Made by a program: the position numbers and the translations under genes. A model generated the notes under the pieces. It had not been told where the DNA came from, searched no databases, and saw only the letters and a list, made by a program, of their open reading frames with translations. From positions 7,457,663-7,521,662 of the forward strand of contig JASKMD010000025.1 of the NCBI GenBank assembly GCA_030144725.1: a stretch of 64,000 nt of DNA, in the 5' to 3' direction. Positions 34,665 to 48,700 of this stretch are shown piece by piece (position 1 is the first letter of the stretch; each line of letters opens with the position of its first letter). Source of the DNA: Haematococcus lacustris (Eukaryota > Chlorophyta > Chlorophyceae > Chlamydomonadales > Haematococcaceae).

Positions 34665-36473
34665 GTGCCCCTGCCTGCGCCTTTGGCCCCCCAGGCTGCC
34701 ACGGAGAACCCTATGGAGCCAGTTGCTACCTCTCAACTGGTGGCGCAGGTGCTGCAGCGTTACATTTTCTCCTCGGCCCAGCCCCTGACCAGGGACTCCC
34801 ATATCCAGCCCCAACCCCTTCAGCACTTCAGTGCTGGGGCTTGGTTTGTCCCTTTGGGCCGCCTTTGCAGGGAACGCTTGCAGCTGTACCAGCAGCAGCA
34901 CCCCCTTCTTCCTCCCCCCCAGGCCGACGTTGCAGCCTTTGTTGAGGCCTGCAGCACAGCCCTTCTAGCCCGTAAGCAGCGTGAGGGCAGGGCAGTGGCC
35001 TCCCTGTCTTGCCTTCACTCTGCAGGCCACCCCCACCACGGTTTGGTGTTGGTGCATGACCACACCAGTCCAGCAGGCAGGAGCCTAGACGCCCAGCTGA
35101 TTGCCCAACCCGCGCTTCAGGTGCAGTTCCTAGGCGAGACCCTGTGGGTGCCTGTGGAGCCTCTGGATCCAGGCCCCCCCCCTGGGGCAGTCAAAGTGGT
35201 CATCCATCACAACAGTCCCCTAGCAAGCAAGGTGGGCTTGGTGGCAGCCCTGCTCAGGGCAGTGGGGTATGAGGTCAGCCCTGCCCCTCCCCCTGGCCTG
35301 CCTGAGTCCCTGCAGCTGTCCTCGGCAGCAGTTCTTAGTGAGCGCCTGGGAGCTCACTCTCGCACCAGCTGTTTCAAAGGGTCAGAGGTGGGGAATGGGT
35401 GCGTTGTGGAGGCCATAGTCACCACCCCTGTCGGGGACGACAAGCTGACCCGCCTTCCTAGCAGGTTCGCCACACCCACGGGGGGTTGGGGCAAGGTGCA
35501 GGTCTTCCAGCTGGGTGGGGACTCCCGGCCCCTAGAGGACCCCCTCTCTGACCCTGAGCAGCTTCTCAGGCCCCCTCAGGGGCCTGCAGGCCAGCCTCCC
35601 ACCCCACCGCCCCCTCCACCCCCTCCCCCTCCACCCCCTCCCCCCCCCCATTCTGGGCACCCGCCACGGCGCCCTGATCATCCCCCTGACCAGTCCCACA
35701 GCCATCCTGCCACCCACCCTCCCTCCTATGCACCTTCTGGTCAGCCTACTACCCCTCCTCCCCCACCCCCACCTCAAACAGGGCAAGACCATACCCCTCC
35801 CTCCCCGGCTGAGCAGTCCCGCCTCCTCCCCCCCCAACACCAGCCCCCCCCTGCCACCCTGAGCCCTGACCNNNNNNNNNNNNNNNNNNNNNNNNNNNNN
35901 NNNNNNNNNNNNNNNNNNNNNNNNNNNNNNNNNNNNNNNNNNNNNNNNNNNNNNNNNNNNNNNNNNNNNNNNNNNNNNNNNNNNNNNNNNNNNNNNNNNN
36001 NNNNNNNNNNNNNNNNNNNNNNNNNNNNNNNNNNNNNNNNNNNNNNNNNNNNNNNNNNNNNNNNNNNNNNNNNNNNNNNNNNNNNNNNNNNNNNNNNNNN
36101 NNNNNNNNNNNNNNNNNNNNNNNNNNNNNNNNNNNNNNNNNNNNNNNNNNNNNNNNNNNNNNNNNNNNNNNNNNNNNNNNNNNNNNNNNNNNNNNNNNNN
36201 NNNNNNNNNNNNNNNNNNNNNNNNNNNNNNNNNNNNNNNNNNNNNNNNNNNNNNNNNNNNNNNNNNNNNNNNNNNNNNNNNNNNNNNNNNNNNNNNNNNN
36301 NNNNNNNNNNNNNNNNNNNNNNNNNNNNNNNNNNNNNNNNNNNNNNNNNNNNNNNNNNNNNNNNNNNNNNNGGGCTGGTGTTGCCCAAGCTGCTGGCAAA
36401 CCCCCCAGCCCACCCCATGCTGCAGGTAAGCTTGGGAAGCCAGCATGCCACTGACATGAAGATTGGCTTGTAG
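34665..36473 (+). CDS. Long proline-rich ORF of unknown family, interrupted by an assembly gap
   Basis: An intronless frame of about 400 codons runs from 34665 into the gap, unlike the short exons of neighbouring genes; MEPVATSQLVAQVLQRYIF at 34713 is the better start. Residues up to about 290 look like a folded domain (FVPLGRLCRERLQLYQQQ, KVVIHHNSPLASKVGLVAAL, CVVEAIVTTPVGDDKL). The rest is Pro/His/Gln-rich. After the gap only GLVLPKLLANPPAHPMLQ is readable before a good GTAAGC donor at 36426, and whether it belongs to the same frame is unknown. An intronless ORF behind tandem monomers suggests a retroelement ORF1 or gag-like protein, but a first exon of the downstream helicase gene is also possible. 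Confidence 0.4.
   Translation: MPLPAPLAPQAATENPMEPVATSQLVAQVLQRYIFSSAQPLTRDSHIQPQPLQHFSAGAWFVPLGRLCRERLQLYQQQHPLLPPPQADVAAFVEACSTALLARKQREGRAVASLSCLHSAGHPHHGLVLVHDHTSPAGRSLDAQLIAQPALQVQFLGETLWVPVEPLDPGPPPGAVKVVIHHNSPLASKVGLVAALLRAVGYEVSPAPPPGLPESLQLSSAAVLSERLGAHSRTSCFKGSEVGNGCVVEAIVTTPVGDDKLTRLPSRFATPTGGWGKVQVFQLGGDSRPLEDPLSDPEQLLRPPQGPAGQPPTPPPPPPPPPPPPPPPHSGHPPRRPDHPPDQSHSHPATHPPSYAPSGQPTTPPPPPPPQTGQDHTPPSPAEQSRLLPPQHQPPPATLSPDXXXXXXXXXXXXXXXXXXXXXXXXXXXXXXXXXXXXXXXXXXXXXXXXXXXXXXXXXXXXXXXXXXXXXXXXXXXXXXXXXXXXXXXXXXXXXXXXXXXXXXXXXXXXXXXXXXXXXXXXXXXXXXXXXXXXXXXXXXXXXXXXXXXXXXXXXXXXXXXXXXXXXXXGLVLPKLLANPPAHPMLQVSLGSQHATDMKIGL
35872..36371. other. Assembly gap (500 N)
   Basis: Exactly 500 N, the form of a scaffold gap of unknown true length. 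It lies in or next to a proline-rich coding region. Confidence 0.99.
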
Positions 36474-36746
36474 TTGCCGTTGTAGTGTTGCCAGTTTCCA
36501 CTCCCGTCTTGACTATGCCATCTTAATCTTGCAAGGGTGTGCGGAGCTGTGGTAATGCCTATGTCGTAATGGACAACATTGGCTTTCATACACTTGGCCT
36601 TCAGTTTTGAAAATGGTGCTGTTAGAACCATGATGACAACAGGAGCCATCCGGCTGAAAAACATATACCCTTGGGTCACATTATTGGTGAACTGATTCCA
36701 GGAGTACAGAGGGCAGCAAAATATTTTGTGGCTCTTTAGCCAGTTT

Positions 36747-39700
36747 GACATGCGCTGCTCCTGTATGATGTGACGTGCATGAAGTGCCTCCTGGACAAGT
36801 ACCCCAATGTACCAGAGCAGCTTTCCAGGTCGGGGGATGTGGTGATGGAAAGGTGAGTCTGAGGCCAGAGCCGGGCTGCCAGCGACCGGGCAAGACCCTG
36901 ACAAACACAACATCTCAAGTCGATGTCAGCACTCCAGCAAATCCGTCAGTATGCCAGCAATAAAGCAAATCCCTTCCATAATACAATGCCTAATGTCAGC
37001 CGCCCCAGTTTCTACCACCTCCGTGGCTGTACATGCTTCAGCATGCTCAATGTTCATGCTCGAGCAAAGTTACATCGGTGGATCCAACTACCCATAAACA
37101 GCTGTTGAATGTTTCAAACACTGGGACCTTTGACCTGCTGTCACTGTTTGGCTCAAGGTGCTATGTAGGTTGCTAAGCTGTGCTGCCCTCTCTAATGTGG
37201 TTGGCCGTTTTGTTTGGCTCTCTGGTTGCTGTGCTCACAGCTTGATGAGCTTAGGGGACTCCACCCAGCCCATCAAGCTCTTGGAGCAGCTCCTGCAAGC
37301 AGGTTCCCCTACCTCAGATGCCTTTGGGCAACCCGCTCACGCATTGTCCTCCCCACCATCTGCTTCCACAACAGCTGCCAGTCACAGCGACTTTCTCAAG
37401 GCATGTTTATGTGGCCTGGTGAAAGCCATCGGAGCTGGGCGCGCCAAGGCAGGCGTGACTTCAGGGCTGCTCATGCTGGACCTGGTGCTTAATCGACTCC
37501 CCATGGATGCCGTACTGCAGGTGAGATGGACAGCTGATTGACACGCAGTCCTGACTGGGTGCTCAGCAGGGCCACCATAGCTTCATGCATTGGGCTTAAC
37601 AAATTTGGTGTGCAACTAGTAGCTCCTGTTGTCACTGCACCTACATGTGGGTTGTGTGCACCATGCCCCATGGACAGTCCTGCGTAAGTGTGTTTGCAGC
37701 TGAGTGACGTCAACACCGGGTTGAGCTTGCTGGCAGAGGCTGCGGGAGCTCGTCAGCAAAGCAAGCAGCTGGTGCAACGGCTGCTAGCCACCCAACATAA
37801 CGTGTATGTCCCTGAAGCCTTTGCGGCGCAAGGGCGTGACACCAACCGCGTCAGCCCACTCTCCAGGGCACTGGTGGCCGGCAATCATGAGGCTGCCCAG
37901 GTGAGCATGCATGCATGCAATTGCTGCTGATTCAGATGTCATCAGCAGAGCACACACTCAGAGCTGCACCTGGATGTCTAGACAGAGCTCACCTGTCACC
38001 ATGAGCGCCTTGCTTTGACTGACTGGGTAGTTGTGCTGGGTGCAGCTCTAGGGTTCCTGGTTGCATGCGTGCACTACCATGTTGCATGGGTGCTGCAGGC
38101 CCTGATGCAGTGGTGGGGCCCTGCCAGTCTCCTGGACGTGCTGAAGCTGTGTAAGCCTCACCAGGATGTTGTGCGCTTGTTTTTGAAGCAGCAGACACGA
38201 GCGCTTCTTGAAGGAACGGTGAGCACGGATGACCATCACATCACGCACTGCTTGCACATCACCTTGTACTTGGCACAGACCGTGCATGGCGGCAGTGCGA
38301 TTGCAGTCCTTTGTGGTGTGCGATGCAAGCATAAGCTGTATTACACCACATACAATCTCATGCTGTGTAGCTCTGGATCATTGCAGCACCGACACCTATT
38401 TTGCTTGTGCTGGAGGCTCTGACAGGGTGCTGGCAGGGATGCCAAACTTGATGCCCGGCAACTGATGATGAGCTCGGACCCCTCCATGGTCAAGCTGTGC
38501 CTGGACCTGCTGCCCAGCTTGAGGTATGGCTTTGTTTTCAACCATGCTGCCTTGCTGCTGCCCCGTCACATGCGTGGCTGCTCAAAAGGCTGTGCATACA
38601 TGTTCATAAATAATAGTGTAATAGTGATTGCCTGATGCTGCCCCGTCACATGCGTGGCTGCTCAGCGGGATGCGCACGCATGCTCAATAACAACACTCAT
38701 CACGCAGGTGTATGCCCTATCTGTTGCTGCCTTTGCTGCTGTTCCTGATATGGGTGTCAACACCCTTGCCATGTGGTTGCTGGCCTGTCAGCTGTCCCCC
38801 GTCAACTGTTGCCTGTCAACTGGACATGTGTGCTGGCCTGTCACCATGCAGCTTCCGCAACATGTGCGCACTGCCTTGGGTAGACTGGCTGTCAAGCGAC
38901 TGCCTCGGCCAGGTGCTGAGGGGAGGCGCCCATGTCTCATGTGGTGCGGTGAGCAGAACAGCTCGGTTGAAAGTTAGACCTCTGCAGCAGGTCCATGTCT
39001 CATGTGGTGCGGTGAGCAGAGCGACTCATTGGACAGTGTGACACTCTGCAGCAGGTCAGCACAGCAAGCAACAAGCAGCTGCGAGTGTAGTTGTCAGCTT
39101 ACTGCGCAATACCTACTCAGATGTAGCCCAGAGTGAGCCGCCCACCGTGATTTGTCCCTAGTGTGCCAGGGTCTGCGAACCTGCCCTGGCCTGTGCCTAG
39201 TGTGCCTAGACTTGTGCCCTGCAGCAGTGCCTGTTCACCTATGTTCGTTACAGTGCTCAATGTCATGTCAGTCATCCATGCCAAGTCGGTGACTGGGCCT
39301 TATCCCTTACCAGCTGGCTCTGGTGCAGGCATCACGTGAGCAGCTGCGGGAGGTGCTTTACAGCCAGCTGCAGCTGGTACGCTGTGGCAAAGCAGCAGGA
39401 GGTTGTAGCAAGGTTGGCACGGACGACGCCACGAGGGAGGCCTTGGCAAAGCTGAAGCTGCTGCTGCAATCGCATGATGAAAAGGGCCATGGCCCGCTCT
39501 GCCAGCGCCAGTTCTGCCTTGAGCCAAAGCTGAGCGCCACTGCCTTGCTGGGCCCGTTTGAAAAGCCTGTGCAGGAGGTGGGTGCAACCCAGCACCACTG
39601 GCTGCTGTGACGCACTGTTTCCTTTCGGTTGCTTTGGTATGGCGTCAGGCAGTGTGGCTGCCACATTCGTCCTAGACACACACGTGCCACATTATTGCCG

Positions 39701-42700
39701 CAGCCAGGGCTTGCTGGTGCTGATTTATGTTGAAGTGACGCCGGTGCTTGACTGCTGTCCAGCTGCTGATTGGTGACTGGCTGTAGGCAGCTCTGGGCAT
39801 CCTGCGCAAGTTTCTGGATCTGGGCTGGGTGAATGTCAGTCAGACAAGCGATGCAGTGCAAGGCAACCTAATACAGCAGGCACGTGGGAATGTGGTGCCA
39901 AAGGCATACAGCAGTCCATGATCTGGCATGTTGTTTGCAACAAGGTGGTGAGCCGTCGCAACAGCACTTCTTATCGGCATGCAAGCCAGGCCTGAACACT
40001 CGCAAGCACTTGGTGAGCATGCAGCTTCCACCTCACCAGTTTCTCTTTACTTCTTGTAGTGGTGTTCCTGTTGCGGTGTCGCAGGCTGTGTCCAAGCTCT
40101 GCCCAGGCGCGGTGGAGCTGCTGTTGGCGCATGGCACCTCAGCCACCTCTCTGATGAGCACAGACGCTGCAGTCCCTCAGGGTGCTCAGGGTGGCTCCCT
40201 CTTGCATCTCTGGGTGCTGGCGCACATGGGCTTACCTTCACGCACTTCACAGGCGTCGAGTGCGGAGGACACACTGCGGTTGCTGGTCCAGCACAGTCCT
40301 GGTGCGCTGTGCACCACGGACATGAGGCAAATGCACTGACACAAGTTAGTCATTTGTTAGCCATTTGTCAACAACGGGTTAGGGTGTGATTCCAACGAAC
40401 CAACTAGCAAAATATATGAAATTGAGGCAGGCACACTGACACTGATACATGAGGCAGGCACACTGACACATGTGCCTGTCAATCTGTGCTGTCGTCATTC
40501 TACCACTTCTCTTGTACTACACATCCCCCATGTGCGACATGTGTGCGATGCCATGTCAGATCTGCTGGGTCGCACCAACAAATGTGGACAGTTGCCACTC
40601 CAGCTCTACAGGGACACAAACTCCAGGCTGACAGGCATACGCTGGCTCATCAGCTTTTGCCAGGTCAGTTTTGGAGCAAGTGTGCTGGCGCATTGGCAGA
40701 CCACACTACATCAGCTATGCACACAGCCCCAACCATGCTGCCTGCTGAGTTTGGCTGTGTATGCATGATACAGCACTGCAAGCCGCTGGTGTAGCAGCTC
40801 ATGCAGTCACCAAGTGTTTTCAGCAATTGCGGCAGACCTGCATGCGGTCCACATTGTTTGGCCATGTTGATGATTGTTGTGATTGTGATTGCAGGAATTG
40901 AACAGCCTGATTCATGCTTGGAATGCTATCAAGCACACCCCAGTGGCAAGCGACTGGCTGACAGCCATGGCACAGGTAGGTGTGACCAGGACAATAATGA
41001 TTTGACTACTTTGCCCGGTTTGTCGATTAGGCTGCCTTCTCATTGGCACAGCAGCAGCCGACAACTGTGATGCCGCACTATTTGTTATCTGCAGGCTTCT
41101 CTCTAGGCTATAGTTAAGGCTATAGTATAATGTAATGAAATAGACAACATCATGTTCAGTGGGAAGCTCTTTGCCTCACATGCATGCTCCCACGCAACTG
41201 CTGGCGCCATGCAGATGATGCAGCCTGGCATGCTGCCGGAGGCGGTGCGCACCTCACGTTGGGCCGACCTTGGGGTAGCTGACTGGAAGGTGTGGAACTG
41301 CTTAGCTGTCTGCAGCCATGCACAACCACCTTATAAATCCAGTAGTAGTCTTCTTCTTTTGCTGCTGCTGCGGCGGCGGCTGCGGCTGCTGCCTGACACA
41401 GTGATACCTTGTGGCCATTGCCACCTGCACAGGGGCCTGGTGTCGCACTGTGCGCATCGGAGGTGAGCAAGTTTGTCTGGCCCGTGGCCATGACCAAGGA
41501 GGCAAGGCAGGGCTGGGCCCAGATGCCTGATCATGATCGGTGAGTGCAAATGGCTTGTTACATGCCAGCGAATGAGCCATTGCTGCCAGGCACATGATCT
41601 GTAGATCTGGTCACACATGCTCACACTGATATCTTGGGCTCATGCTATTGTGGTGTGCGCAGCAAGGAGATGGGTCGGAGGCTGCAGGAGGTGGGCATGG
41701 GCTCCTGGTGGCAATCTAAGGCCTACGACAGGCTCATCATACATGGCAGTGCAAAGCAGGTGCGTGTACATGTAAGGATTGAATTCCAGCACAGCGCCGC
41801 TTGGCCATGAACCTCAACGAGACCAAGGTCTGCAGCCTGTCATACAACCTGGCTTGAACACAAGTCCATGTTGGAGTCCTTATTACCAGCTGGCTTGGGC
41901 TAGGCGCAAGGTTGTATGCACCTGTTGGAGATGTCATGATGCGTGTAGGAGCTATGGGAGTTACACATCGGCCCAAGCAAGCACATGCTCTTTGAGGTTG
42001 CTGTTGACTATCAAGGTGACTGCCTCCCAGGCCATATTAAGCTGAAGCAGTTAGGGCAGATTGTCAGCTGACAACGTTCCAGGTACAGTTTTAGTACAGC
42101 TTTAACGGCTTTCCTGGGACGACTTCCTCGGCTGGTGCTGCTGCTGCTATGCAGAGGGGCTGCAGCAGTATAGCGAGGGAGTGAGGGTGTGGTCAGTGAC
42201 GGCCAGCTTTGATGAGTTTGCCATGGCTCGAGAAACCGCAATCGCCAGCCACAAGCGTGCCAAGCATGCGCTACACAAACGCAAGCTGCAGCCTGTCGCC
42301 CGCATTCCAGTCACTGGCATGCAGCCTTCTGAGTCACCTCAGCGGGTGCCACAACGATTCACTTGCACAACGGCAGTGGTGGAGGGGGCTGACCACGACA
42401 GTGCAGCTCACTGCTCTGCTGATCAGCTGTGTGGGGAGAGGGAGATGGAGATGGTGCCACCGGCCCAAAGCAACCCTCAACAGTACACGATGATCAAGGT
42501 GGGCAGCAGATGGAGTATGTTTGCCAGATGCATAGCTATTGCCCTGCCTGGGCATTGTGTCAACGCAAACAAACGGACTGGCACATAATGCAGGTGGGTG
42601 TTGATGCCAACGCAGCTCTTGCTTGCTTTATGCATCATGGCTTGCAGATGTTCAACATGGACGGGGTGCTGGTGCGGAGTGCGCTCATGGGCCTGCAAGA

Positions 42701-45700
42701 CATGGAGGTGTGTGGTGGCCACTGCCATAGCTGCAAGAGCAGATCACACTTCTATGTGTACACAGGCCAAGCAATGGCAACCTCTGTCCTTCAGCGTGTG
42801 GATTGTAGATGCAGAACAGCCTACCATTCTGATGACAGTTGCACAATACAAGAACACGGATGCTGTTCCAGGTGGAACTCCCTTTCAAATTGTCGGAGGA
42901 GGAATGGGGTGTGGTCATGAACCAGCCAATGCCGCCTGCTCCCACCTTGCTGCTGGGCCGGTCTGGCACAGGCAAAACGACTGTCATTGTGTACAGGTGC
43001 GATGCTGGCATGCAAGCGGCTTAGGTCGGTAAGTACATTGCCAATCAACAGTTAGATCAGCTTGCAGTTGCCTGATGTGCACCTGGTGGCTGACAGTACC
43101 GACCTAGGCCGCTTGCATGCCAGCCGTAGGCAAGCAATGGCTCTGGCCATGTACACAATGATGCATGCAACTGCAAGCTAATCAAAACTGTTGGCAATGT
43201 CTGAGCGAAAGCGGTCCGCAATAAAGACAAGTCACCATATAGCATGGGACAATACCACGGGCAGACATGGTACCAGGCTAACACATACCCATGTCAGCTG
43301 AACATGTCATGTGGACATGGAGTGCGCTGCACACGGCCATATTGCAGCACACGGTTGGAGTGCAGTCACCAGCCATGAGCTGACAATGGTTCTCATGGAC
43401 AATCAGTCAAGCACAACAGCCTAGCTTGGTAAGCCGAGACACTCTGCAACCATTTCATTCGTGTGCTCATCTGGCCTGCAGGCTTTGGGCTCAGTGGCAA
43501 GCTGTGTACCTGAGCTGGTCACATAGCAGCTGGAGCTCCCGCGCTCCGACAGCCATGGAACCAGAGGGTGAAATGGATGACGCACAAGAGGGCACTGAGC
43601 AGCACAGCCTGACAGACGGAGACAACCATGATCCAAAAGGGATTGAAGGAGGGCCTGTGTTCGTCACTCGCAGCCGCACACTCAAGGAGCAAGTCCGCAA
43701 GGCCTTCAGGCGCATGCAGGTGCGCCGCTCCTTGGGTCTTGTGCAATTGTGCAAAGCCTACTTTACCAGCAGCCCGCAAGGCCTTCAAGCGCATGCAGGT
43801 AGGCCATTGCTTGGGTCTCGTGCGATTTTTACGAAGCCTGCATTATTTGCAGCATCCTCTGTAGCTGCATCAGTAGCACCGTCTGTAGCCACACCAATAG
43901 TGGCACCTATGGTGGCAGCTCAAACAGCTGGTGTGGGCAAAGGACATTCAATGACCTCCAAAGTGGGATGCATGAGCATGAGCATGCATACCAGTGTTCT
44001 TTTTTATTGTTGGTTTTATCGTGAACATTGTTCAGGTGAGTAAGCGCAGGTCAAATGATGCGTACAGTAGTATAGTAGTATCTAAGAATGTATAAGAAAG
44101 TGAGCCATGAGGCACGGTCCTCAGTGATATCCCACCTTGGTGTTAGACTCAGTTGCCCTCTGTGCGCCGCAGCTGGCAGTTCTGCAGCCCTGGGACATGC
44201 TGGCCGTGGAGGCTGCAGCAGAGGGAGTGTATCACAGCATGCAGCAGGTGCCCACCGCTGCCTTCCCGCTGTTCCTTACATCCCGCGAGTACCTGAACAT
44301 GCTGGAGTGAGTGCCTGACACCACTGCTGCCTGAACACTGTGACTGACACACTGCTGCACTGAACACGTAGTCAGTGTCAGTCAAGCAAGCATGGCACCA
44401 TCTTGTAGCTGCTTTTGTCGAAGCCCACGCCAAGTTCATGCACATGATCAGCAAGCAGACCCCAATGTCGCTTGCCACTTGTTAAGGTTGTTGCCAATCC
44501 CCTGGTGTGGTGGTTGCAGTGGAACTCTGGCTGAGCCTTTCCAACCCCGGCATGAGGACGGCTCAGTGGTGCAGGTGCAACATACGCACGCATGGCACCA
44601 GCACATGGCACGTTCCTGATACACACACACACGGCTGTCAACATGCCAAACAGGCCTACATGCACCATCACACGGGCTGTATTGATCATGGCCGTGTGAG
44701 GCACATGCTCACATGGCACATTCCTAGTACACGCACACAAAAACACAGACATACGATTGGAAGCATCGTATGACGTGCCTCTGCATGGCATGAGCTGCCA
44801 GCATGGACTGCTGCACCACGCAGCCCAAGGAGAGTGATGAGGGTGATGGAGAGGACACCTTGGTGGAGCTGGAGGTGCAGCATGCTGCTGGCACAAGCTC
44901 ACCGGAGCCCACACAAGTAGGTCTGCTACCTCTGTCTGTCTTGTAGCAGCGTGCTCACAGCCATCATCGGTGGCTTGTTCATAGCCTGAGAACCACTGAT
45001 ACGCACCGGCATATGCCATGCGTGATGGTTGTTTTACTGCCACTGACCAAGCCATGCTCTACATGCTGCTCCTGCCTCAATCCCCTTCTGGTTTCCCTAT
45101 GCCTTGTCCCGTTACATCTTCCCCTGCCCAGGGCATCAGTACTCCAGCGGTGGGCCAGGCCCCAGGCCTCTGGCCAGGCGCCGTCCCACGGAAGGGCAGG
45201 AAGGAGCTGACCTATCAGCATCTGGTCGACCACATGTGGAACAAGATTACAGGCAAGCCCAAAGACTGAGGAAGCTCACACCCAGCAGCCCATCATCACT
45301 ATCACCATCACCATCCTCATCATCGCTATTCTTGCACATGGCATCAAGGCCTCCAGCCTGGTGGTGTGTGGCCAAATGGGTTGAAGTCATGTACGCGCTA
45401 TGATGCTGACGAGCATAAGGTGCAGTAGTCTATGTGGTCAGGGCTGCCATACAGCCAAGCCTGCTACTGTAGCTCCTCAATGTCCACTGCAACGACATTG
45501 CGGCACATGAGGCCCAGTCAAACTAGGCAGATTACCCATTGCTGTGGTATTGATTATTGCAAGCTACAATGCAAGACTTGAGGCAATGCAAACCACACAT
45601 GCTTGTGATAGGGTACAGCCTTGTACCTGCCGCAGCTCAGATTTGCCCTGCAGGCCTGCACTGGCATCAACAGCAGCGATGTCTGCTCACACAGCACGGG

Positions 45701-48700
45701 GCACACACATTGGGTTGGACACTGCTTATGTTTAGGACGGTGTTCCTATTTTCCTGGCATTTGTCATCCCACACATCCCACAGAGCCCAAGCAGCGTGGA
45801 CTACTCAGCCCGACCCATATCTGGACAGAAATCATAGTGTTACTAGGGTTTCCCCTCACAATTTGGAAGGACGTCCTTCGCAATGCGAAAGGATTTCCCT
45901 CACAATCTGTCATCCCACACATCCCACAGAGCCCAAGCAGCGTGGCCTTCTCAGCCCGGCCCACATCTGGACAGAGATCTGCTCGTACCTAAAGGGCAGC
46001 GTGGAAGCCGTCAAGCAGCCCACGGCAAGTCCATGCAACAACACAGGCCTGTGTGCTGTAGCTGATATCACCGGCTGTGCCAGGCATGTTGCACCATGGC
46101 AATCGTTCACATGCTCGAGCAGCAACACCAACAACGTATGTCGACCCGTGCTTCCAATCTGCCATGATTCTGAAGCTATCCAGCTTGCCTCCACTAACAC
46201 TGTGCTGCAGGGCCACCTCGACCTGGCTCAGTATGAAGGGCTGGGCAGGAAGCGTGCGGCCACGTTTACCTCTGAGCAGCGGCGAGACCTGGTTTGGCCA
46301 GTGTTCCAGGCTTACCAGCAGGCCCTTAGGGCGGAGGGCAGGTAGGCTGTGACTGGTGACATGGTGGCAGTGGATGAAGCAGCTTGCTGTCATGGGGCCA
46401 GGCATGAGCTAGTGGCGGTGGTGTGAGGCCTGAATGAGAGGTGGCTGACCGCAGGACATCAACATCACCCTGCCATGGCATTAGCTTTTCAACCTTGCTT
46501 GTTGCTGCCATTGCTGCTGCCATCTCTGATGCCTGCAGCTGGTGTTATGATGGCATGCAAGTAGTATGCATCAGGTCACAGCGCAGTCATGAGGTGTGGT
46601 AGCATTGCTGCAACACGCATGCGCATCAACCCTGATGAGTGCAGGTATGACCAGATGGACCTGGTGGCCCACATGCACCGGGCGTTCCGAGAAGGTTGCT
46701 ATTGTGGCGCCCCCATCACTGCTGTGTTCAGAGACGAGGTATGTGCCTCGCCGGGCTACAACACCCTCACGCCACAAGTGACTACTACAAATGGCTGCAT
46801 CGAGCGTTTTGCAGCTCCATTTGCCACTGCATTGCATGCATGTGTTCATGAATCTCCTGACAGCCAATGCAAGCGCTGGCTGCTGCTGCTGCACCCGGTG
46901 CTGGGGCTGATGCAGGTCCAGGACTTCACACAAGCAGAGCTAGCCCTGGACTTCGAGGTTGTGGTGGACGCCAACGAGCTGTTCTACTGTGGCGACACCG
47001 CGCAGACCATTGCCCGCGGCATCGGCTTCCGCTTCACCGACATCCGGGTGTGATGCTGCTGCTGCTGCTGCAGCTTGTGCTAGGGCTGCTGCAGCTTGTG
47101 CTGGGGCTGCTGCAGCCATTGTTGTGATGATGGTGCAGGAGACACCAAGATCTACCAGCCCCTCACCTGCACTGGCTGCAAGTCTCACACACACACAAGC
47201 ATACACACTCTGCTTGCCACACCCAGCCGAGCAGTTCTATCCCTACCTGCCTTGGACCCGGAATGCTTCCTGCGCAGGCCATGTTCTATGAATTGAGTCA
47301 GGCGCAACAGGCGGCCATCCGGGATGCAAAGAAGGCCCGACAAGGCCACAGGCTGGCAGGTGAGACAGCCGTCTGGTTCAAACTGCCGTCTTATATCAAC
47401 GCAAAAGTATAGTTGAGACTGCATGTGAGCCATTAGCATGTGCATGGGGGCTGGTGTTCCTGACCTTGCACATGCTGGCTGCCGAGTGGGCATGACGAGT
47501 GTGACGATGGGTGTGACGATGGGTGTGACGAGTGTGACGATGGGTGTGACGAGTGGGCATGTAAGCAGTGTGATTGCATCCAGCAGTCTGACTTCAACTT
47601 TCACTGATTGACTTCACTATGTGGGTGCAGGGGCCCCCGCTGTGGTGGGCGTCCCACAGATCCAGCAGCTGCTCATCAACCACCGCACCCACCAGGTGTG
47701 GTTCTCAACCCGCTGACAGCGGCAGCAGCAGCCCCCTGCTGTGTTAGCAGCGCAGCCAGTGTCTTATCCGCAGCAGTGCCCCGCCCTGCCCCGACCCCGG
47801 CCCCGCCCCCGCCCCGGTAGCCCACCACAAAGCACCACGCTTGGCATGGCAGACAACGACGACAAACGGCAATGCAGACGACGACAGCATGTACTGCTTC
47901 CCATTTATGCCGCAATATTGCCTGGAGTCGGCCCCCTTGTATGACAACTAGAAGCCATGTTTATAATCTAGAAGCTGGGAGCTGGGAGCATGCTGGCCAG
48001 CACTCGTCGAGCTAATTGTGCCTTAGGCAAGTGTTCCACCCACCTCACCCTGCAGGGCATCCTCAATGCCGCTGCTGTGGTGGTGGACGCCCTGAAGCAT
48101 CATTACCCAGCGGGCATTGACAGCCTAGCCAGGGAGCGTGCCCACTTCCAGGGCCCAGGCCCGGTGCTGGAAGGCAGCCTGAGCTCCACAGACATCCGGC
48201 CGCTGCTGCAACAGGCTGGTGCGCAAAAGGTAAGCTTTGCACAGCCATCTGGATGCCCATGTGTGCCCATGTGTGCATGCATCTCAGCCTTGCATCACCA
48301 CCAACATCCCTTATTGCACGCAGTCTTCATCTTCTTCACGACCATCATCTTACTTGCCATCATGGCCATAACAGCTAGGACCATGCATCATGCGCCATAA
48401 GATTAGCCTGCTGATGTTTGGGAACCATTGCCCTACAGGTGGACTTTGGTGCACATCAGGTGTTCCTGCTGCGAGACAGGTCGCAGAGGCACGAGCTGCC
48501 GGTGAGCTGGCCAACTCCTCTCATCAGCCTAGCAGCAACAATGAAATTGGCACGACTGATATGCTCTGATGTGCGCTGCTGTCAGACGGGGTCCACTGGG
48601 GCGTACTCACTGCTGCGCTGGGACGACCCGGCTGGTGCGGCACTCGTCTATCAGCACCACCCTGCCCTGCCACTTGTCTGTTGCCCTGGCCATGCATACC

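Noticed and set aside
36372..36913. Minus-strand open frame of about 180 codons beside the gap
   Set aside because: No domain seen. It overlaps a plausible plus-strand exon (YDVTCMKCLLDKYPNVPEQL), and the rest of its length is made of N.
42598..43024. Second candidate Walker A gene in another frame
   Set aside because: Only the 42872-42996 exon carries the motif. The other frames are shadows of the helicase gene.
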